A stretch of 9,480 bases of DNA, from NCBI RefSeq assembly GCF_004138495.1, contig NZ_ML142876.1:1-9480 (forward strand). The letters are read 5' to 3'. A program made the position numbers and the translations under genes. This document shows, piece by piece, positions 1 to 5,818 of the stretch. The DNA is from Phytoactinopolyspora endophytica (GTDB lineage: Bacteria; Actinomycetota; Actinomycetes; Jiangellales; Jiangellaceae). The first letter of the stretch is position 1; every line of letters starts with the position of its first letter. A model generated the notes under the pieces. The model did no database searches. It was not told the origin of the DNA and was given only the letters and a program-made list of their open reading frames with translations.

Positions 1-41
1 CGGCACCTTCGTCCCCATCAGCCCACCGCCACACACAAAGA

Positions 42-63
42 AGGCCACCCCGAAGGATGGCCT
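42..63 (-). terminator. UUCG-loop hairpin, terminator-like on the minus strand
   Basis: The arms AGGCCA (42-47) and TGGCCT (58-63) pair perfectly. After one C-A mismatch, two further pairs close a tetraloop. Read on the minus strand the loop is UUCG closed by C-G, the classic stable tetraloop, and the 3' flank is TCTTTGTGTGT, a modest U-rich tail. On the plus strand the same hairpin has no U tract. It therefore looks like a terminator for leftward transcription, or a bidirectional one also serving a gene left of the window. No minus-strand gene lies between it and the Dabb gene. Confidence 0.5.
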
Positions 64-165
64 CCCCGCTGAGATCCGAAGACCCGTTTAACGCTTTCAC
101 GATCACATAACACAAGGCCACGCCCACCCCATGGATGCGTTTCAGGGCCCTGTCGGCGACCGTTC

Positions 166-178
166 CACGTCGAACGTG
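166..178. repeat. Short inverted repeat upstream of the Dabb gene
   Basis: CACGT-CGA-ACGTG is a perfect 5-bp inverted repeat with a 3-base spacer, 60 bases upstream of the Dabb start codon. The rest of 1-237 shows no open frame that looks coding and no convincing sigma-70-type promoter. The repeat could be an operator, but arms this short are also expected by chance. Confidence 0.25.
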
Positions 179-225
179 AGATGTGCCGCTACTGTTGGTG
201 GCTCGTCCGACTCTGTTTCGTTCCA

Positions 226-231
226 GAGAGG
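226..231 (+). promoter_or_regulatory. Ribosome binding site of the Dabb gene
   Basis: GAGAGG lies 6 bases before the ATG at 238. This fixes the start there rather than at the upstream in-frame ATG at 181, which would add a Cys/Trp-rich stretch not seen in this family. Confidence 0.7.
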
Positions 232-237
232 TTTCGC

Positions 238-537
238 ATGATCCGTCACGTCGTCAGCTGGACGCTCACAGACCAGGCCCGCTCCGACCGCACCGGAACG
301 CTCGACGAGATGCGCCGCCGACTCGAGCCGCTCGTCGGTCTGGTGCCCGGTCTACGCAACCTCTGGGTGGGCGCGGACCTCGGAGTCGCCCAGAGCAACT
401 GGGACGTGGTGTTGATCTCCGAACACGACTCGGCCGAGGCGCTGCAGGACTACCAGGACCACCCCGCACACCTCGAGGCTGTCGCTTACGTGAAGACCGT
501 GGTGACCGAGCGCGCCTGCGTCGACGTCGAGGTCTGA
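238..537 (+). CDS. Dabb (stress-responsive alpha/beta barrel) family protein
   Basis: A 99-residue soluble protein. The opening MIRHVVSW, with the early conserved His4, is the signature of the Dabb domain, a dimeric ferredoxin-like alpha/beta barrel found in plant stress proteins and in many small bacterial proteins. Further family features are the PGLRNLWVGADLG stretch (about residues 37-49), an alternating-hydrophobic strand (WDVVLISEH), the YQDHPAHLE motif before the last helix, and the closing strand CVDVEV. The single domain fills the whole protein, as is usual. The family is structurally well known, but most bacterial members have no assigned substrate. Some relatives are polyketide cyclases or monooxygenases, and nothing here points to such a role. 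The gene converges on the MFS permease gene with only 18 bases between stop codons and no terminator in the gap. Confidence 0.88.
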   Translation: MIRHVVSWTLTDQARSDRTGTLDEMRRRLEPLVGLVPGLRNLWVGADLGVAQSNWDVVLISEHDSAEALQDYQDHPAHLEAVAYVKTVVTERACVDVEV

Positions 538-555
538 CCGAGGCGGGACGTTGTC

Positions 556-1872
556 TCAGCGCGCCGACTGCCGGCGGTGGCGGAGTCTGCGGGCCACCAC
601 CTCTCGGATCGGCGGAACCACTACGCCGTGCTCAGCCATCCGCTGCCGCAGCATCCGGCGAGTACGGAGAATGCCGATCAGCCCGATCAGCCAGATGGCG
701 TAGTGCACGCAGAGCGCGACGCGGAAGTCGTCCAGCTCGTAGGTGCTCGAGCCTCCCGATCGCACGTCGATCACCATTCCGATGGCCAGGATCGTCAACA
801 GCGCGGCGGTGAAGCCACCGACGTTGACGATCCCGGTCGCCGTGCCGAGTTTGTTCGGCGGATTGAATGTCCGGGCGAAGTCGAACCCGACCATGGATCC
901 CGGGCCGCTGAGGGCCAAGGACATCACCAGGAGAACGAGCAGCCACACCGGGGCGGGTCCGGGCCACACGAGCACCGCGGTCCACGCCGCCGCGTTCGCG
1001 ATCACCACACCCAGCACCAACCATGACCGCCTCATCGGATGCCGCTGCACCAGCACACCCAGGACCGGTGCCGCTACCGCGCCGGCGAACACCATCACCG
1101 TGAGCAGCGAGCCGGCAGCGCCCTGGGAGAGACCCTGCCCCGCCACCAGGAACGGGAAGCCCCACATCATCGCGAACACAATGCCGGCGAAGCCGGTGGA
1201 GAAATGCGCCCACAACCCGAGCCGGGTCCCGGGATGCCGCCACACAGTGACGAGGTCATGGCCGACGCCCCGCCACATATTGCCTTGGATCGGGCGTGCC
1301 CTGCTGTCCGGCGAATCACGGACCGCCGCGACGGCGAGCACGGCCACCAACACGCTCATCGCTGCCGCGGACACGAACGCCGGCGTCCACCCGAACCGAT
1401 GCAGCACGGCGACGAACGGCACCGCCGACAGCACCTGCCCCAGCTGACCGATCAATCCGGTGAGCTGTGTGAGCAACGGAACCCGCCCGGGCGGGAACCA
1501 GGAGGCGGCGAGGCGCAGCACGCTGACGAACGTCATGGCGTCCCCGGCGCCCACCAGCACTCGTCCGCAGCCGGCAGCCGGAACCGACGTCGCCATGGCC
1601 AGCACGGCCTGGCCGAGCGCCATCACCACAGCGCCGATGATCAGCAGCCGGCGCGGGCCGATCTGATCGATCAGCACGCCGATCGGGACCTGCAGACCCG
1701 CATAGACCAGAAGCTGCACGACGACGAACGACGCGAGCAGGCTCGCGGAGGTGTCGAACCGGGCCGAGGCATCGAGCCCCGCAACGCCGAAGGAGGTGCG
1801 GTGCAGGACGGCGACGATGTAGGCGACGAGCCCGACACCCCATACGACCCAGGCTCGGCACGACATCGACAT
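556..1872 (-). CDS. Major facilitator superfamily (MFS) transporter
   Basis: A 438-residue integral membrane protein of MFS size, with about 12 hydrophobic segments. The first spans roughly residues 8-30 and includes an intramembrane Arg25 in LHRTSFGVAG. The second (about 45-65) is followed by the loop GVLIDQIGPRR (65-75), a good match to MFS motif A between helices 2 and 3. A charged central loop near residues 187-200 (RDSPDSRARP) separates the two halves, and the C-terminal tail is basic and cytoplasmic. These features support a proton- or solute-coupled secondary transporter, but the substrate cannot be read from the sequence. The resemblance is to sugar-phosphate/nitrate-permease-like actinobacterial members annotated only as MFS. 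The start could be the ATG at 1872 or the one at 1866; a weak GGTGGA lies upstream. The first helix follows immediately, so the choice changes little. It is transcribed away from the CBS gene and is probably monocistronic. Confidence 0.88.
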   Translation of the reverse strand: MSMSCRAWVVWGVGLVAYIVAVLHRTSFGVAGLDASARFDTSASLLASFVVVQLLVYAGLQVPIGVLIDQIGPRRLLIIGAVVMALGQAVLAMATSVPAAGCGRVLVGAGDAMTFVSVLRLAASWFPPGRVPLLTQLTGLIGQLGQVLSAVPFVAVLHRFGWTPAFVSAAAMSVLVAVLAVAAVRDSPDSRARPIQGNMWRGVGHDLVTVWRHPGTRLGLWAHFSTGFAGIVFAMMWGFPFLVAGQGLSQGAAGSLLTVMVFAGAVAAPVLGVLVQRHPMRRSWLVLGVVIANAAAWTAVLVWPGPAPVWLLVLLVMSLALSGPGSMVGFDFARTFNPPNKLGTATGIVNVGGFTAALLTILAIGMVIDVRSGGSSTYELDDFRVALCVHYAIWLIGLIGILRTRRMLRQRMAEHGVVVPPIREVVARRLRHRRQSAR

Positions 1873-1882
1873 CAGTAGTCAT

Positions 1883-1907
1883 TGTCCACCGTGCCCGGCT
1901 GTGGACA
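1883..1907. promoter_or_regulatory. Inverted repeat upstream of the MFS gene, candidate operator
   Basis: TGTCCAC (1883-1889) and GTGGACA (1901-1907) form a perfect 7-bp inverted repeat with 11 bases between arms. It sits 11-35 bases upstream of the MFS start in the 89-base gap to the CBS gene stop. A third GTGGAC copy occurs at 1925-1930, 24 bases from the second. The position would suit a repressor site or a leader hairpin for the permease gene. There is no regulator gene nearby to assign it to. Confidence 0.35.
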
Positions 1908-1961
1908 CCGGCTGGCTGCCCCGTGTGGACTCACATGGCAGCATCCGCGACGGTCGAAAGG

Positions 1962-2399
1962 TCAGGTCGAGGCGGTCCTGATGTAGGACGACAGAGAGTC
2001 CCGTTCCACCTCGAGCTCGGTCATGCGGCTCTTCACGACGTCGCCGATGCTGACGATGCCGACCATCCGCCCGTCCATGACCACCGGGACGTGCCGGAAC
2101 CGGCCCTCGGTCATCACCTGGGACAGCTCGTCCAGATGTGTGTCCGGTGCACAGCTGCGCACCTCAGCCGTCATGATGGAGGACACCTCATGTGACAGTA
2201 CGGCGGCACCCTGGCGGTTCAGCGCTCGGGCGACGTCGCGCTCGGAGACGATGCCGTCGATCGCCGCTCCGTCCGCGGACACGACGACGGCGCCGATATG
2301 ATGCTCAGCCAGCAACGCGAGCAGGGCGCGGACGTCATCGTCAGGGCGGACCGTGACAACGGAGCTGCCCTTGATACGAAGCAGGTCGGACACGTGCAT
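1962..2399 (-). CDS. CBS-domain-pair protein
   Basis: A 145-residue soluble protein made almost only of two CBS domains, roughly residues 8-61 and 75-126. They end in the matching ligand-site motifs GIVSERD (49-55) and GIVSIGD (114-120), whose Asp residues usually contact a nucleotide ribose. CBS pairs bind AMP, ATP, SAM or related adenosyl ligands and act as energy or redox sensors. This compact architecture, with the short C-terminal helix ending SYIRTAST, is a widespread stand-alone type in actinobacteria and proteobacteria. No enzymatic domain is fused to it, so its partner is unknown. The start is set by a perfect AGGAGG 6 bases before the ATG; an in-frame ATG 45 bases further upstream lacks one. 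The gene is divergent from the sugar ABC ATPase gene, sharing a 333-base control region. Confidence 0.9.
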   Translation of the reverse strand: MHVSDLLRIKGSSVVTVRPDDDVRALLALLAEHHIGAVVVSADGAAIDGIVSERDVARALNRQGAAVLSHEVSSIMTAEVRSCAPDTHLDELSQVMTEGRFRHVPVVMDGRMVGIVSIGDVVKSRMTELEVERDSLSSYIRTAST

Positions 2400-2405
2400 G
2401 GGGAG

Positions 2406-2411
2406 CCTCCT
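2406..2411 (-). promoter_or_regulatory. Shine-Dalgarno of the CBS gene
   Basis: AGGAGG on the minus strand, 6 bases before the ATG at 2399. It decides the start codon against the in-frame ATG at 2444. Confidence 0.85.
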
Positions 2412-2462
2412 GATAGACGCGGAGTACACCTCGTGCAACTGCACCGTACGGCGTTCCCGTCG

Positions 2463-2492
2463 TTCGCGAAACCCTTTCGGCCAAACTGGCCG
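2463..2492. repeat. Two short palindromes in the CBS upstream region
   Basis: TTCGCGAA (2463-2470) is an 8-bp palindrome. CGGCCA-AAC-TGGCCG (2478-2492) is a 6-bp inverted repeat with a 3-base spacer. Both lie 64-93 bases upstream of the CBS gene start, where an operator or leader hairpin could be. The rest of 2493-2600, between the two divergent genes, shows nothing else I can support. Confidence 0.3.
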
Positions 2493-2604
2493 CCTGGAAT
2501 GTCGCTGGTGCCCCTATTACCCATTCACGTGCCCGCCATGCGGACCGGGCCCGGGACCGGCAGCTCCTGCGGCGTGTGACAACAGTCTCATCGTCGGACG
2601 CTAC

Positions 2605-2634
2605 GTGACGTGACTCACCCGCACTGTGTATTGT
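2605..2634 (+). promoter_or_regulatory. Candidate promoter of the sugar ABC ATPase gene
   Basis: A weak -35-like GTGACG (2605-2610) and a -10-like TATTGT (2629-2634) are separated by 18 bases, which predicts a transcript start near 2641 and a leader of about 90 bases. TATTGT fits the TANNNT pattern of actinobacterial housekeeping promoters; the -35 is poor. The assignment is by pattern only. Confidence 0.35.
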
Positions 2635-2643
2635 CTTAAGACA
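2632..2643. promoter_or_regulatory. Perfect 12-bp palindrome, candidate operator
   Basis: TGTCTTAAGACA reads the same on both strands. It overlaps the candidate -10 and the predicted start of transcription, the usual place for a repressor. The TGTCT/AGACA half-sites recall GntR- or LacI-type sugar regulators in general shape, but do not match any specific consensus that I can assert. Confidence 0.45.
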
Positions 2644-2720
2644 CCCCCGGGAACCCCGGGGGACAATTTCATATCCGTCCACTTCACTACGGATCGTCCG
2701 GCACGTACCTGCCGGTGAAG
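2644..2720 (+). promoter_or_regulatory. Structured leader of the ABC ATPase gene with possible Shine-Dalgarno occlusion
   Basis: Three consecutive perfect hairpins fill the predicted leader: 2644-2651 with 2655-2662 (8 bp, all G/C, 3-base loop); 2673-2678 with 2689-2694 (6 bp, 10-base loop); and 2698-2703 with 2710-2715 (6 bp, 6-base loop). The loop of the second contains CTTCAC (2682-2687), the exact complement of GTGAAG (2715-2720), which overlaps the Shine-Dalgarno. A loop-to-ribosome-site pseudoknot is therefore possible, competing only slightly with the third hairpin. The base pairing is directly visible; its regulatory role is inferred. Confidence 0.4.
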
Positions 2721-2723
2721 GGA
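2718..2723 (+). promoter_or_regulatory. Ribosome binding site of the ABC ATPase gene
   Basis: AAGGGA lies 9 bases before the ATG at 2733. The in-frame GTG at 2715 has no ribosome site of its own and overlaps the third leader hairpin, so the ATG is preferred. Confidence 0.65.
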
Positions 2724-2732
2724 AGCAGCACC

Positions 2733-3857
2733 ATGGCCACTGTCACTTATGACAAGGCAAGCCGGGTATACCCCGGCCAGGACGCACCCGCCGTCGACAG
2801 CCTCGACCTTCAGATCGAGGACGGCGAGTTTCTGGTCCTCGTCGGACCATCGGGATGTGGAAAGTCCACCAGCCTCCGGATGCTCGCCGGGCTGGAAGAG
2901 GTCGACGGCGGCTCCATCCGCATCGGTGACCGCGATGTGACCCACATGCCTCCCAAAGACCGGGACATCGCCATGGTGTTCCAGAACTACGCTCTCTACC
3001 CGCACATGACCGTCGCGGCGAACATGGGCTTCGCGCTGAAGATCGCGGGCGTCCCGAAGGCCGATATTCAGCAGCGGGTGATGGAGGCCGCCAAGCTGCT
3101 CGACCTCGTCGAGTACCTGGACCGCAAGCCGAAGGCGCTCTCCGGTGGTCAGCGCCAGCGTGTCGCCATGGGCCGCGCCATCGTCCGTGAGCCGCAGGTG
3201 TTCCTCATGGATGAGCCGCTGTCCAACCTGGACGCGAAGCTCCGTGTCTCCACCCGCACCCAGATCGCGTCGCTGCAGCGCCGCCTGGGCATCACCACCG
3301 TCTACGTCACGCACGACCAGATCGAGGCCATGACGATGGGCGATCGGGTCTGCGTGCTCAAGGACGGACATCTCCAGCAGGTCGACACACCGCTGAAGTT
3401 GTACGACAAGCCGGCCAACGTCTTCGTCGCCGGCTTCATCGGCTCGCCCGCCATGAACATCGCGACGTTCGACCTTGTTGAAGGGGACCGCGCGCAGCTG
3501 GGAGAAGCGGACGTTCACCTTCCGCCAGCGGTCTCCAGCGCTGTCAAGGCAGAAGGCTCCGACACCGTCACGGTCGGCTTCCGCCCCGAGTCCTTGGTGC
3601 CGGTCTCCAGCGAGGACGTCGGCGGCATCCCGGTGACGGTCGACCTCGTCGAGGAGCTCGGCTCCGAGGCCTACGTCTACGGCCACCCGGCGGGCCCGAA
3701 GGCCGAGGAGCAGAGTGACCGGATGCGCAGCGACACAGTGATCGCCCGTGTCGAGCCGCGGATGGCCCCGCACAAGGGTGAGAAGGTCACGTTCACGGTC
3801 AAGGACGGCGAATCGCACTTCTTCTCCGTCAAGACCGGCGAGCGTATCGAGTCCTGA
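2733..3857 (+). CDS. ugpC: Sugar ABC transporter ATP-binding protein (MsiK/UgpC type)
   Basis: A 374-residue ATPase that powers carbohydrate import from the cytoplasmic face of the membrane. The nucleotide-binding domain is complete: Walker A GPSGCGKST (38-46), Q-loop Gln84 in VFQNYALYPHMT, signature LSGGQ (136-140), Walker B VFLMDE (156-161), D-loop SNLD (164-167) and H-loop His194 in VTHDQ. FVAGFIGSPAMN (231-242) leads into the C-terminal OB/TOBE regulatory domain typical of the MalK/UgpC/MsiK/SugC group (Walker-A ATPases of the CUT1 class). Length is normal for that group. No permease or solute-binding gene is beside it. Streptomyces MsiK is likewise a lone gene whose product serves several sugar importers, so a shared ATPase is the best reading. 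The symbol follows the common UgpC label; msiK may be more accurate. It has its own leader and a strong terminator, so it is probably monocistronic. Confidence 0.93.
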   Translation: MATVTYDKASRVYPGQDAPAVDSLDLQIEDGEFLVLVGPSGCGKSTSLRMLAGLEEVDGGSIRIGDRDVTHMPPKDRDIAMVFQNYALYPHMTVAANMGFALKIAGVPKADIQQRVMEAAKLLDLVEYLDRKPKALSGGQRQRVAMGRAIVREPQVFLMDEPLSNLDAKLRVSTRTQIASLQRRLGITTVYVTHDQIEAMTMGDRVCVLKDGHLQQVDTPLKLYDKPANVFVAGFIGSPAMNIATFDLVEGDRAQLGEADVHLPPAVSSAVKAEGSDTVTVGFRPESLVPVSSEDVGGIPVTVDLVEELGSEAYVYGHPAGPKAEEQSDRMRSDTVIARVEPRMAPHKGEKVTFTVKDGESHFFSVKTGERIES

Positions 3858-3869
3858 CACGTACCGTTC

Positions 3870-3910
3870 AAGAAGCGGCGGGTGGCCTTCCGGCCACCCG
3901 CCGCTTCTTT
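3870..3910 (+). terminator. Strong intrinsic terminator after the ABC ATPase gene
   Basis: An 18-bp perfect stem (3870-3887 with 3892-3909) around a 4-base loop TTCC begins 13 bases after the ATPase stop codon. The outer stem is A-rich on the left (AAGAAG) and T-rich on the right (CTTCTTT), giving a modest U tail on the plus strand and a similar one on the minus strand. It separates the ATPase transcript from the DUF4032 gene and would also stop leftward transcription. Confidence 0.88.
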
Positions 3911-3930
3911 GTCGGGGACAATAAGGCCCT

Positions 3931-5199
3931 ATGGAACTGCGAATCCTCGCCACGCCGCACGAGCAACAGGCTCTTCTCGACCTGCCGTGGGACATGCCTC
4001 TCGAAGAGTGGCCCGAGTGGTACCTGGTCGCCCTGCCCCGTGGCATCTCGCGGCACGTCGTCCGATTCACCCGCCTCGGCGGACGCGTCTACGCACTCAA
4101 AGAGGTCGTGCAGTCCTTCGCCGACCGGGAGTACCGGCTATTGCGCGATCTGGAGCGGTTGGACGTCCCGTCAGTGCAGGCGGTGGGTGTCATCAGCGGC
4201 CGCGAAGCCCCGAACGGCGAACCGCTCGACTCGATCCTGGTCACCAGGCATCTGCAGTTCTCCTTGCCCTATAGGGCGCTGTTCGCGCGCATGATGCGCA
4301 GAGAGACCGTCGAGCGGCTGATCGACGCGCTCGTCGTGTTGATAGCCCGGCTCCACCTGCTCGGTTTCTACTGGGGCGACTGCTCGCTCTCCAACACGCT
4401 GTTCCGTCGTGACGCTGGAGCGTTCGCCGCGTACCTGGTCGACGCCGAGACCGGCGATCTGCACAACCGCCTGAGCAAGGGGCAGCGCGATCACGACATC
4501 GAGATCGCCCGGGTGAACATCGCGGGAGAGATGATGGACTTGGCGGCGGCCGGCTATCTCGACGACACCGTCGACCCGATCGCCACCAGCGACCACGTCG
4601 TCGAGCGCTACTACACGTTGTGGTCCGAGCTCACCGAATGGGAAGCGTTCGACGTCAACGAGCGGTGGCGGATCGCGCGCCGCGTCGAGCGCATGAACGA
4701 CCTCGGGTTCGACGTCGCCGAGCTCGACATCGTGACGGACATCGGCGGCCGCACCGTCCGCGTGCAGCCCAAGGTGGTCGACCCCGGCCACCACTCTCGT
4801 CGGCTGCTACGGCTGACCGGAATCGACGCGCAGGAGAACCAGGCCCGCCGGCTGCTCAACGACCTTGACGCGTACAGCGCCGAGACGGACCAGCAGGGCG
4901 AGGACGAGGAGATCGTGGCCAACGCCTGGGTGATGGACTGCTTCGAGCCGGTCATGCGGACCATACCCCGTGAATTCCGCGGCAAGCTGGAGGCCCCTGA
5001 GATCTACCACGAGGTGCTCGAGCACCGGTGGTACCTGTCCGAGCAGTCCGGCTACGACGTCGGGCTCAACGACGCGGCGCAGGACTACGTGGACTCGGTC
5101 CTGCGGCACAAGCCGGACGAACTCGCCATCCTCGGCGGCACCGCGGTTGATCCAGAGGAGACGCAGCCGTTCCGCATCCCGTGGGACGAGCTGGGTTAG
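3931..5199 (+). CDS. DUF4032 family protein with a kinase-like (Kdo/WaaP-type) fold
   Basis: A 422-residue soluble protein with no signal peptide or membrane segment. The first half carries the landmarks of a small atypical kinase: a VYALKEV strand with Lys57 where the ATP-binding lysine would be; a helix REYRLLRDLERL with Glu67 as the possible salt-bridge partner; a catalytic-loop-like GFYWGDCSLSNTLF with Asp150 and Asn155; and YLVDAETG with Asp171 in the metal-binding (DFG) position. The rest (about 220-390) is the charged, mostly helical DUF4032 region, and the tail is acidic. From memory, DUF4032 proteins are common in actinobacteria and are often also labelled as lipopolysaccharide-kinase-like, with no established substrate. 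Catalysis is inferred from residue placement only. ATG 3931 has a short TAAGG 4 bases upstream. The gene follows the ABC ATPase gene but is cut off from it by the terminator at 3870-3910, so it needs its own promoter or readthrough. Confidence 0.82.
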   Translation: MELRILATPHEQQALLDLPWDMPLEEWPEWYLVALPRGISRHVVRFTRLGGRVYALKEVVQSFADREYRLLRDLERLDVPSVQAVGVISGREAPNGEPLDSILVTRHLQFSLPYRALFARMMRRETVERLIDALVVLIARLHLLGFYWGDCSLSNTLFRRDAGAFAAYLVDAETGDLHNRLSKGQRDHDIEIARVNIAGEMMDLAAAGYLDDTVDPIATSDHVVERYYTLWSELTEWEAFDVNERWRIARRVERMNDLGFDVAELDIVTDIGGRTVRVQPKVVDPGHHSRRLLRLTGIDAQENQARRLLNDLDAYSAETDQQGEDEEIVANAWVMDCFEPVMRTIPREFRGKLEAPEIYHEVLEHRWYLSEQSGYDVGLNDAAQDYVDSVLRHKPDELAILGGTAVDPEETQPFRIPWDELG

Positions 5200-5201
5200 T
5201 C

Positions 5202-5238
5202 CGGCATCCCGCACATGCCACGGATGCCACGGATGCCG
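5202..5238 (+). repeat. 9-bp tandem repeat inside an inverted repeat after the DUF4032 gene
   Basis: ATGCCACGG is repeated about 2.6 times at 5215-5237. The last copy also pairs with CGGCATCC (5202-5209) through GGATGCCG (5231-5238), an 8-bp stem with a 21-base loop; a 7-bp alternative uses the preceding copy. It starts 2 bases after the DUF4032 stop codon, so it may act as a weak terminator or as an RNA-end stabiliser, but no U tract follows. Confidence 0.4.
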
Positions 5239-5301
5239 AAGCCTCTTCATGCCCAGCGTTCGTCGCCGATCGAAGGGCGGATTGGTACGTGCTCACGCGA
5301 G

Positions 5302-5332
5302 TTGAACTGCTATCGTGCTCGGTCAATAGATA
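5302..5332 (+). promoter_or_regulatory. Candidate promoter of the LPNTG protein gene
   Basis: TTGAAC (5302-5307) resembles a -35. TAGATA (5327-5332) after 19 bases, or CAATAG (5324-5329) after 16, could be the -10, placing the start of transcription about 20 bases before the ATG at 5360. An alternative extended -10, TGCTATCGT (5308-5316), lacks a partner -35. This is the only promoter-like match in the 160-base gap. Confidence 0.35.
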
Positions 5333-5359
5333 GCGCCACTGACGTCATGACGAGGACCG

Positions 5360-5800
5360 ATGAAGCAACCAGCACGTCGCCGCAGATGGCAGACGTCTGT
5401 GGCCGGTGGTGCGGCCGCCGGCGTCATCGCCCTTCTGGCGTCCGTGACTCCTGCCGTCGCCCAGGGCGAGCCGCCGACGGCGGACACCTTCCGGGTGTCC
5501 TCCGGAACCCTCACAGGTGGCGGCTCGCTGATCGTTGCCGACGGCACGTACGGCACGCACTACGCCGCCGCGATCGCCGATCCAGAATCCACGGACGAAG
5601 CGGCTCAGGACGCCATACCCGAGCAACGGCCCCGGGCGTCCATCCAGTCCCCGAATGACGATCCGCCTGGCGGCGATGACGATGACCTGCCCAATACGGG
5701 TGACGGCACAGGGCCGCTGGCATGGATCGGGTTCGCGATGATCGCCGCCGGGGCGGGCCTGTTCTACCGGCTCCGGAGAGGATCCGACCAGCTCACCTAG
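5360..5800 (+). CDS. Small secreted LPXTG cell-wall-anchored protein of unknown function
   Basis: A 146-residue surface protein. The N-terminus has a basic stretch (RRRR at 6-9), a hydrophobic core (about 14-29) and a likely signal peptidase site near AVA-Q (32-35). The RRRRW run could also suit Tat export, but there is no clear Tat consensus. The C-terminus is a full sorting signal: LPNTG (110-114), a hydrophobic span (about 119-135) and a basic tail RLRR (137-140). Sortase would cut between Thr113 and Gly114 and join the protein to peptidoglycan. The mature part is only about 78 residues: a Thr/Ser/Gly-rich start, a short central stretch, then a Pro/Asp-rich linker with four Asp before LPNTG. 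I recognise no domain in it. GAGGA lies just before the ATG. No sortase gene is in view. It converges on the acyl-CoA dehydrogenase gene with 18 bases between stops and no terminator. Confidence 0.85.
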   Translation: MKQPARRRRWQTSVAGGAAAGVIALLASVTPAVAQGEPPTADTFRVSSGTLTGGGSLIVADGTYGTHYAAAIADPESTDEAAQDAIPEQRPRASIQSPNDDPPGGDDDDLPNTGDGTGPLAWIGFAMIAAGAGLFYRLRRGSDQLT

Positions 5801-5818
5801 AGTCTGCGGCGCAACCGG

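Noticed and set aside
183..812. 209-codon Arg/Pro-rich open frame on the plus strand
   Set aside because: Overlaps the Dabb gene in another frame and runs into the MFS gene antisense; the Dabb frame has a ribosome site and a family signature.
1039..1878. 279-codon open frame on the plus strand opposite the MFS gene
   Set aside because: His/Arg/Gly-rich low-complexity translation, antisense to a convincing 12-helix transporter.
2601..4070. 489-codon open frame on the minus strand
   Set aside because: It runs antisense to the ABC ATPase gene, whose Walker A, LSGGQ and Walker B motifs are complete. Its Val/Asp/Arg/His-rich composition is a typical high-GC mirror frame, and it crosses the strong terminator and the divergent control region.
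5215..5237. Tandem repeats considered as a CRISPR fragment
   Set aside because: Units are 9 bases, directly adjacent with no spacers, and no cas gene is present.
5340..5347. TGACGTCA 8-bp palindrome before the LPNTG gene
   Set aside because: It lies between the candidate promoter and the start codon, but is too short and isolated to separate from chance in GC-rich DNA.
5215..5658. 147-codon open frame overlapping the start of the LPNTG gene
   Set aside because: Arg/His-rich, with no ribosome site, and it begins within the tandem repeat; the overlapping frame has a clear signal peptide and sorting signal.
5801..5818. Terminator searched for between the convergent LPNTG and acyl-CoA dehydrogenase genes
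   Set aside because: The 18-base gap and its flanks show no stable stem with a U tract, so none is annotated.
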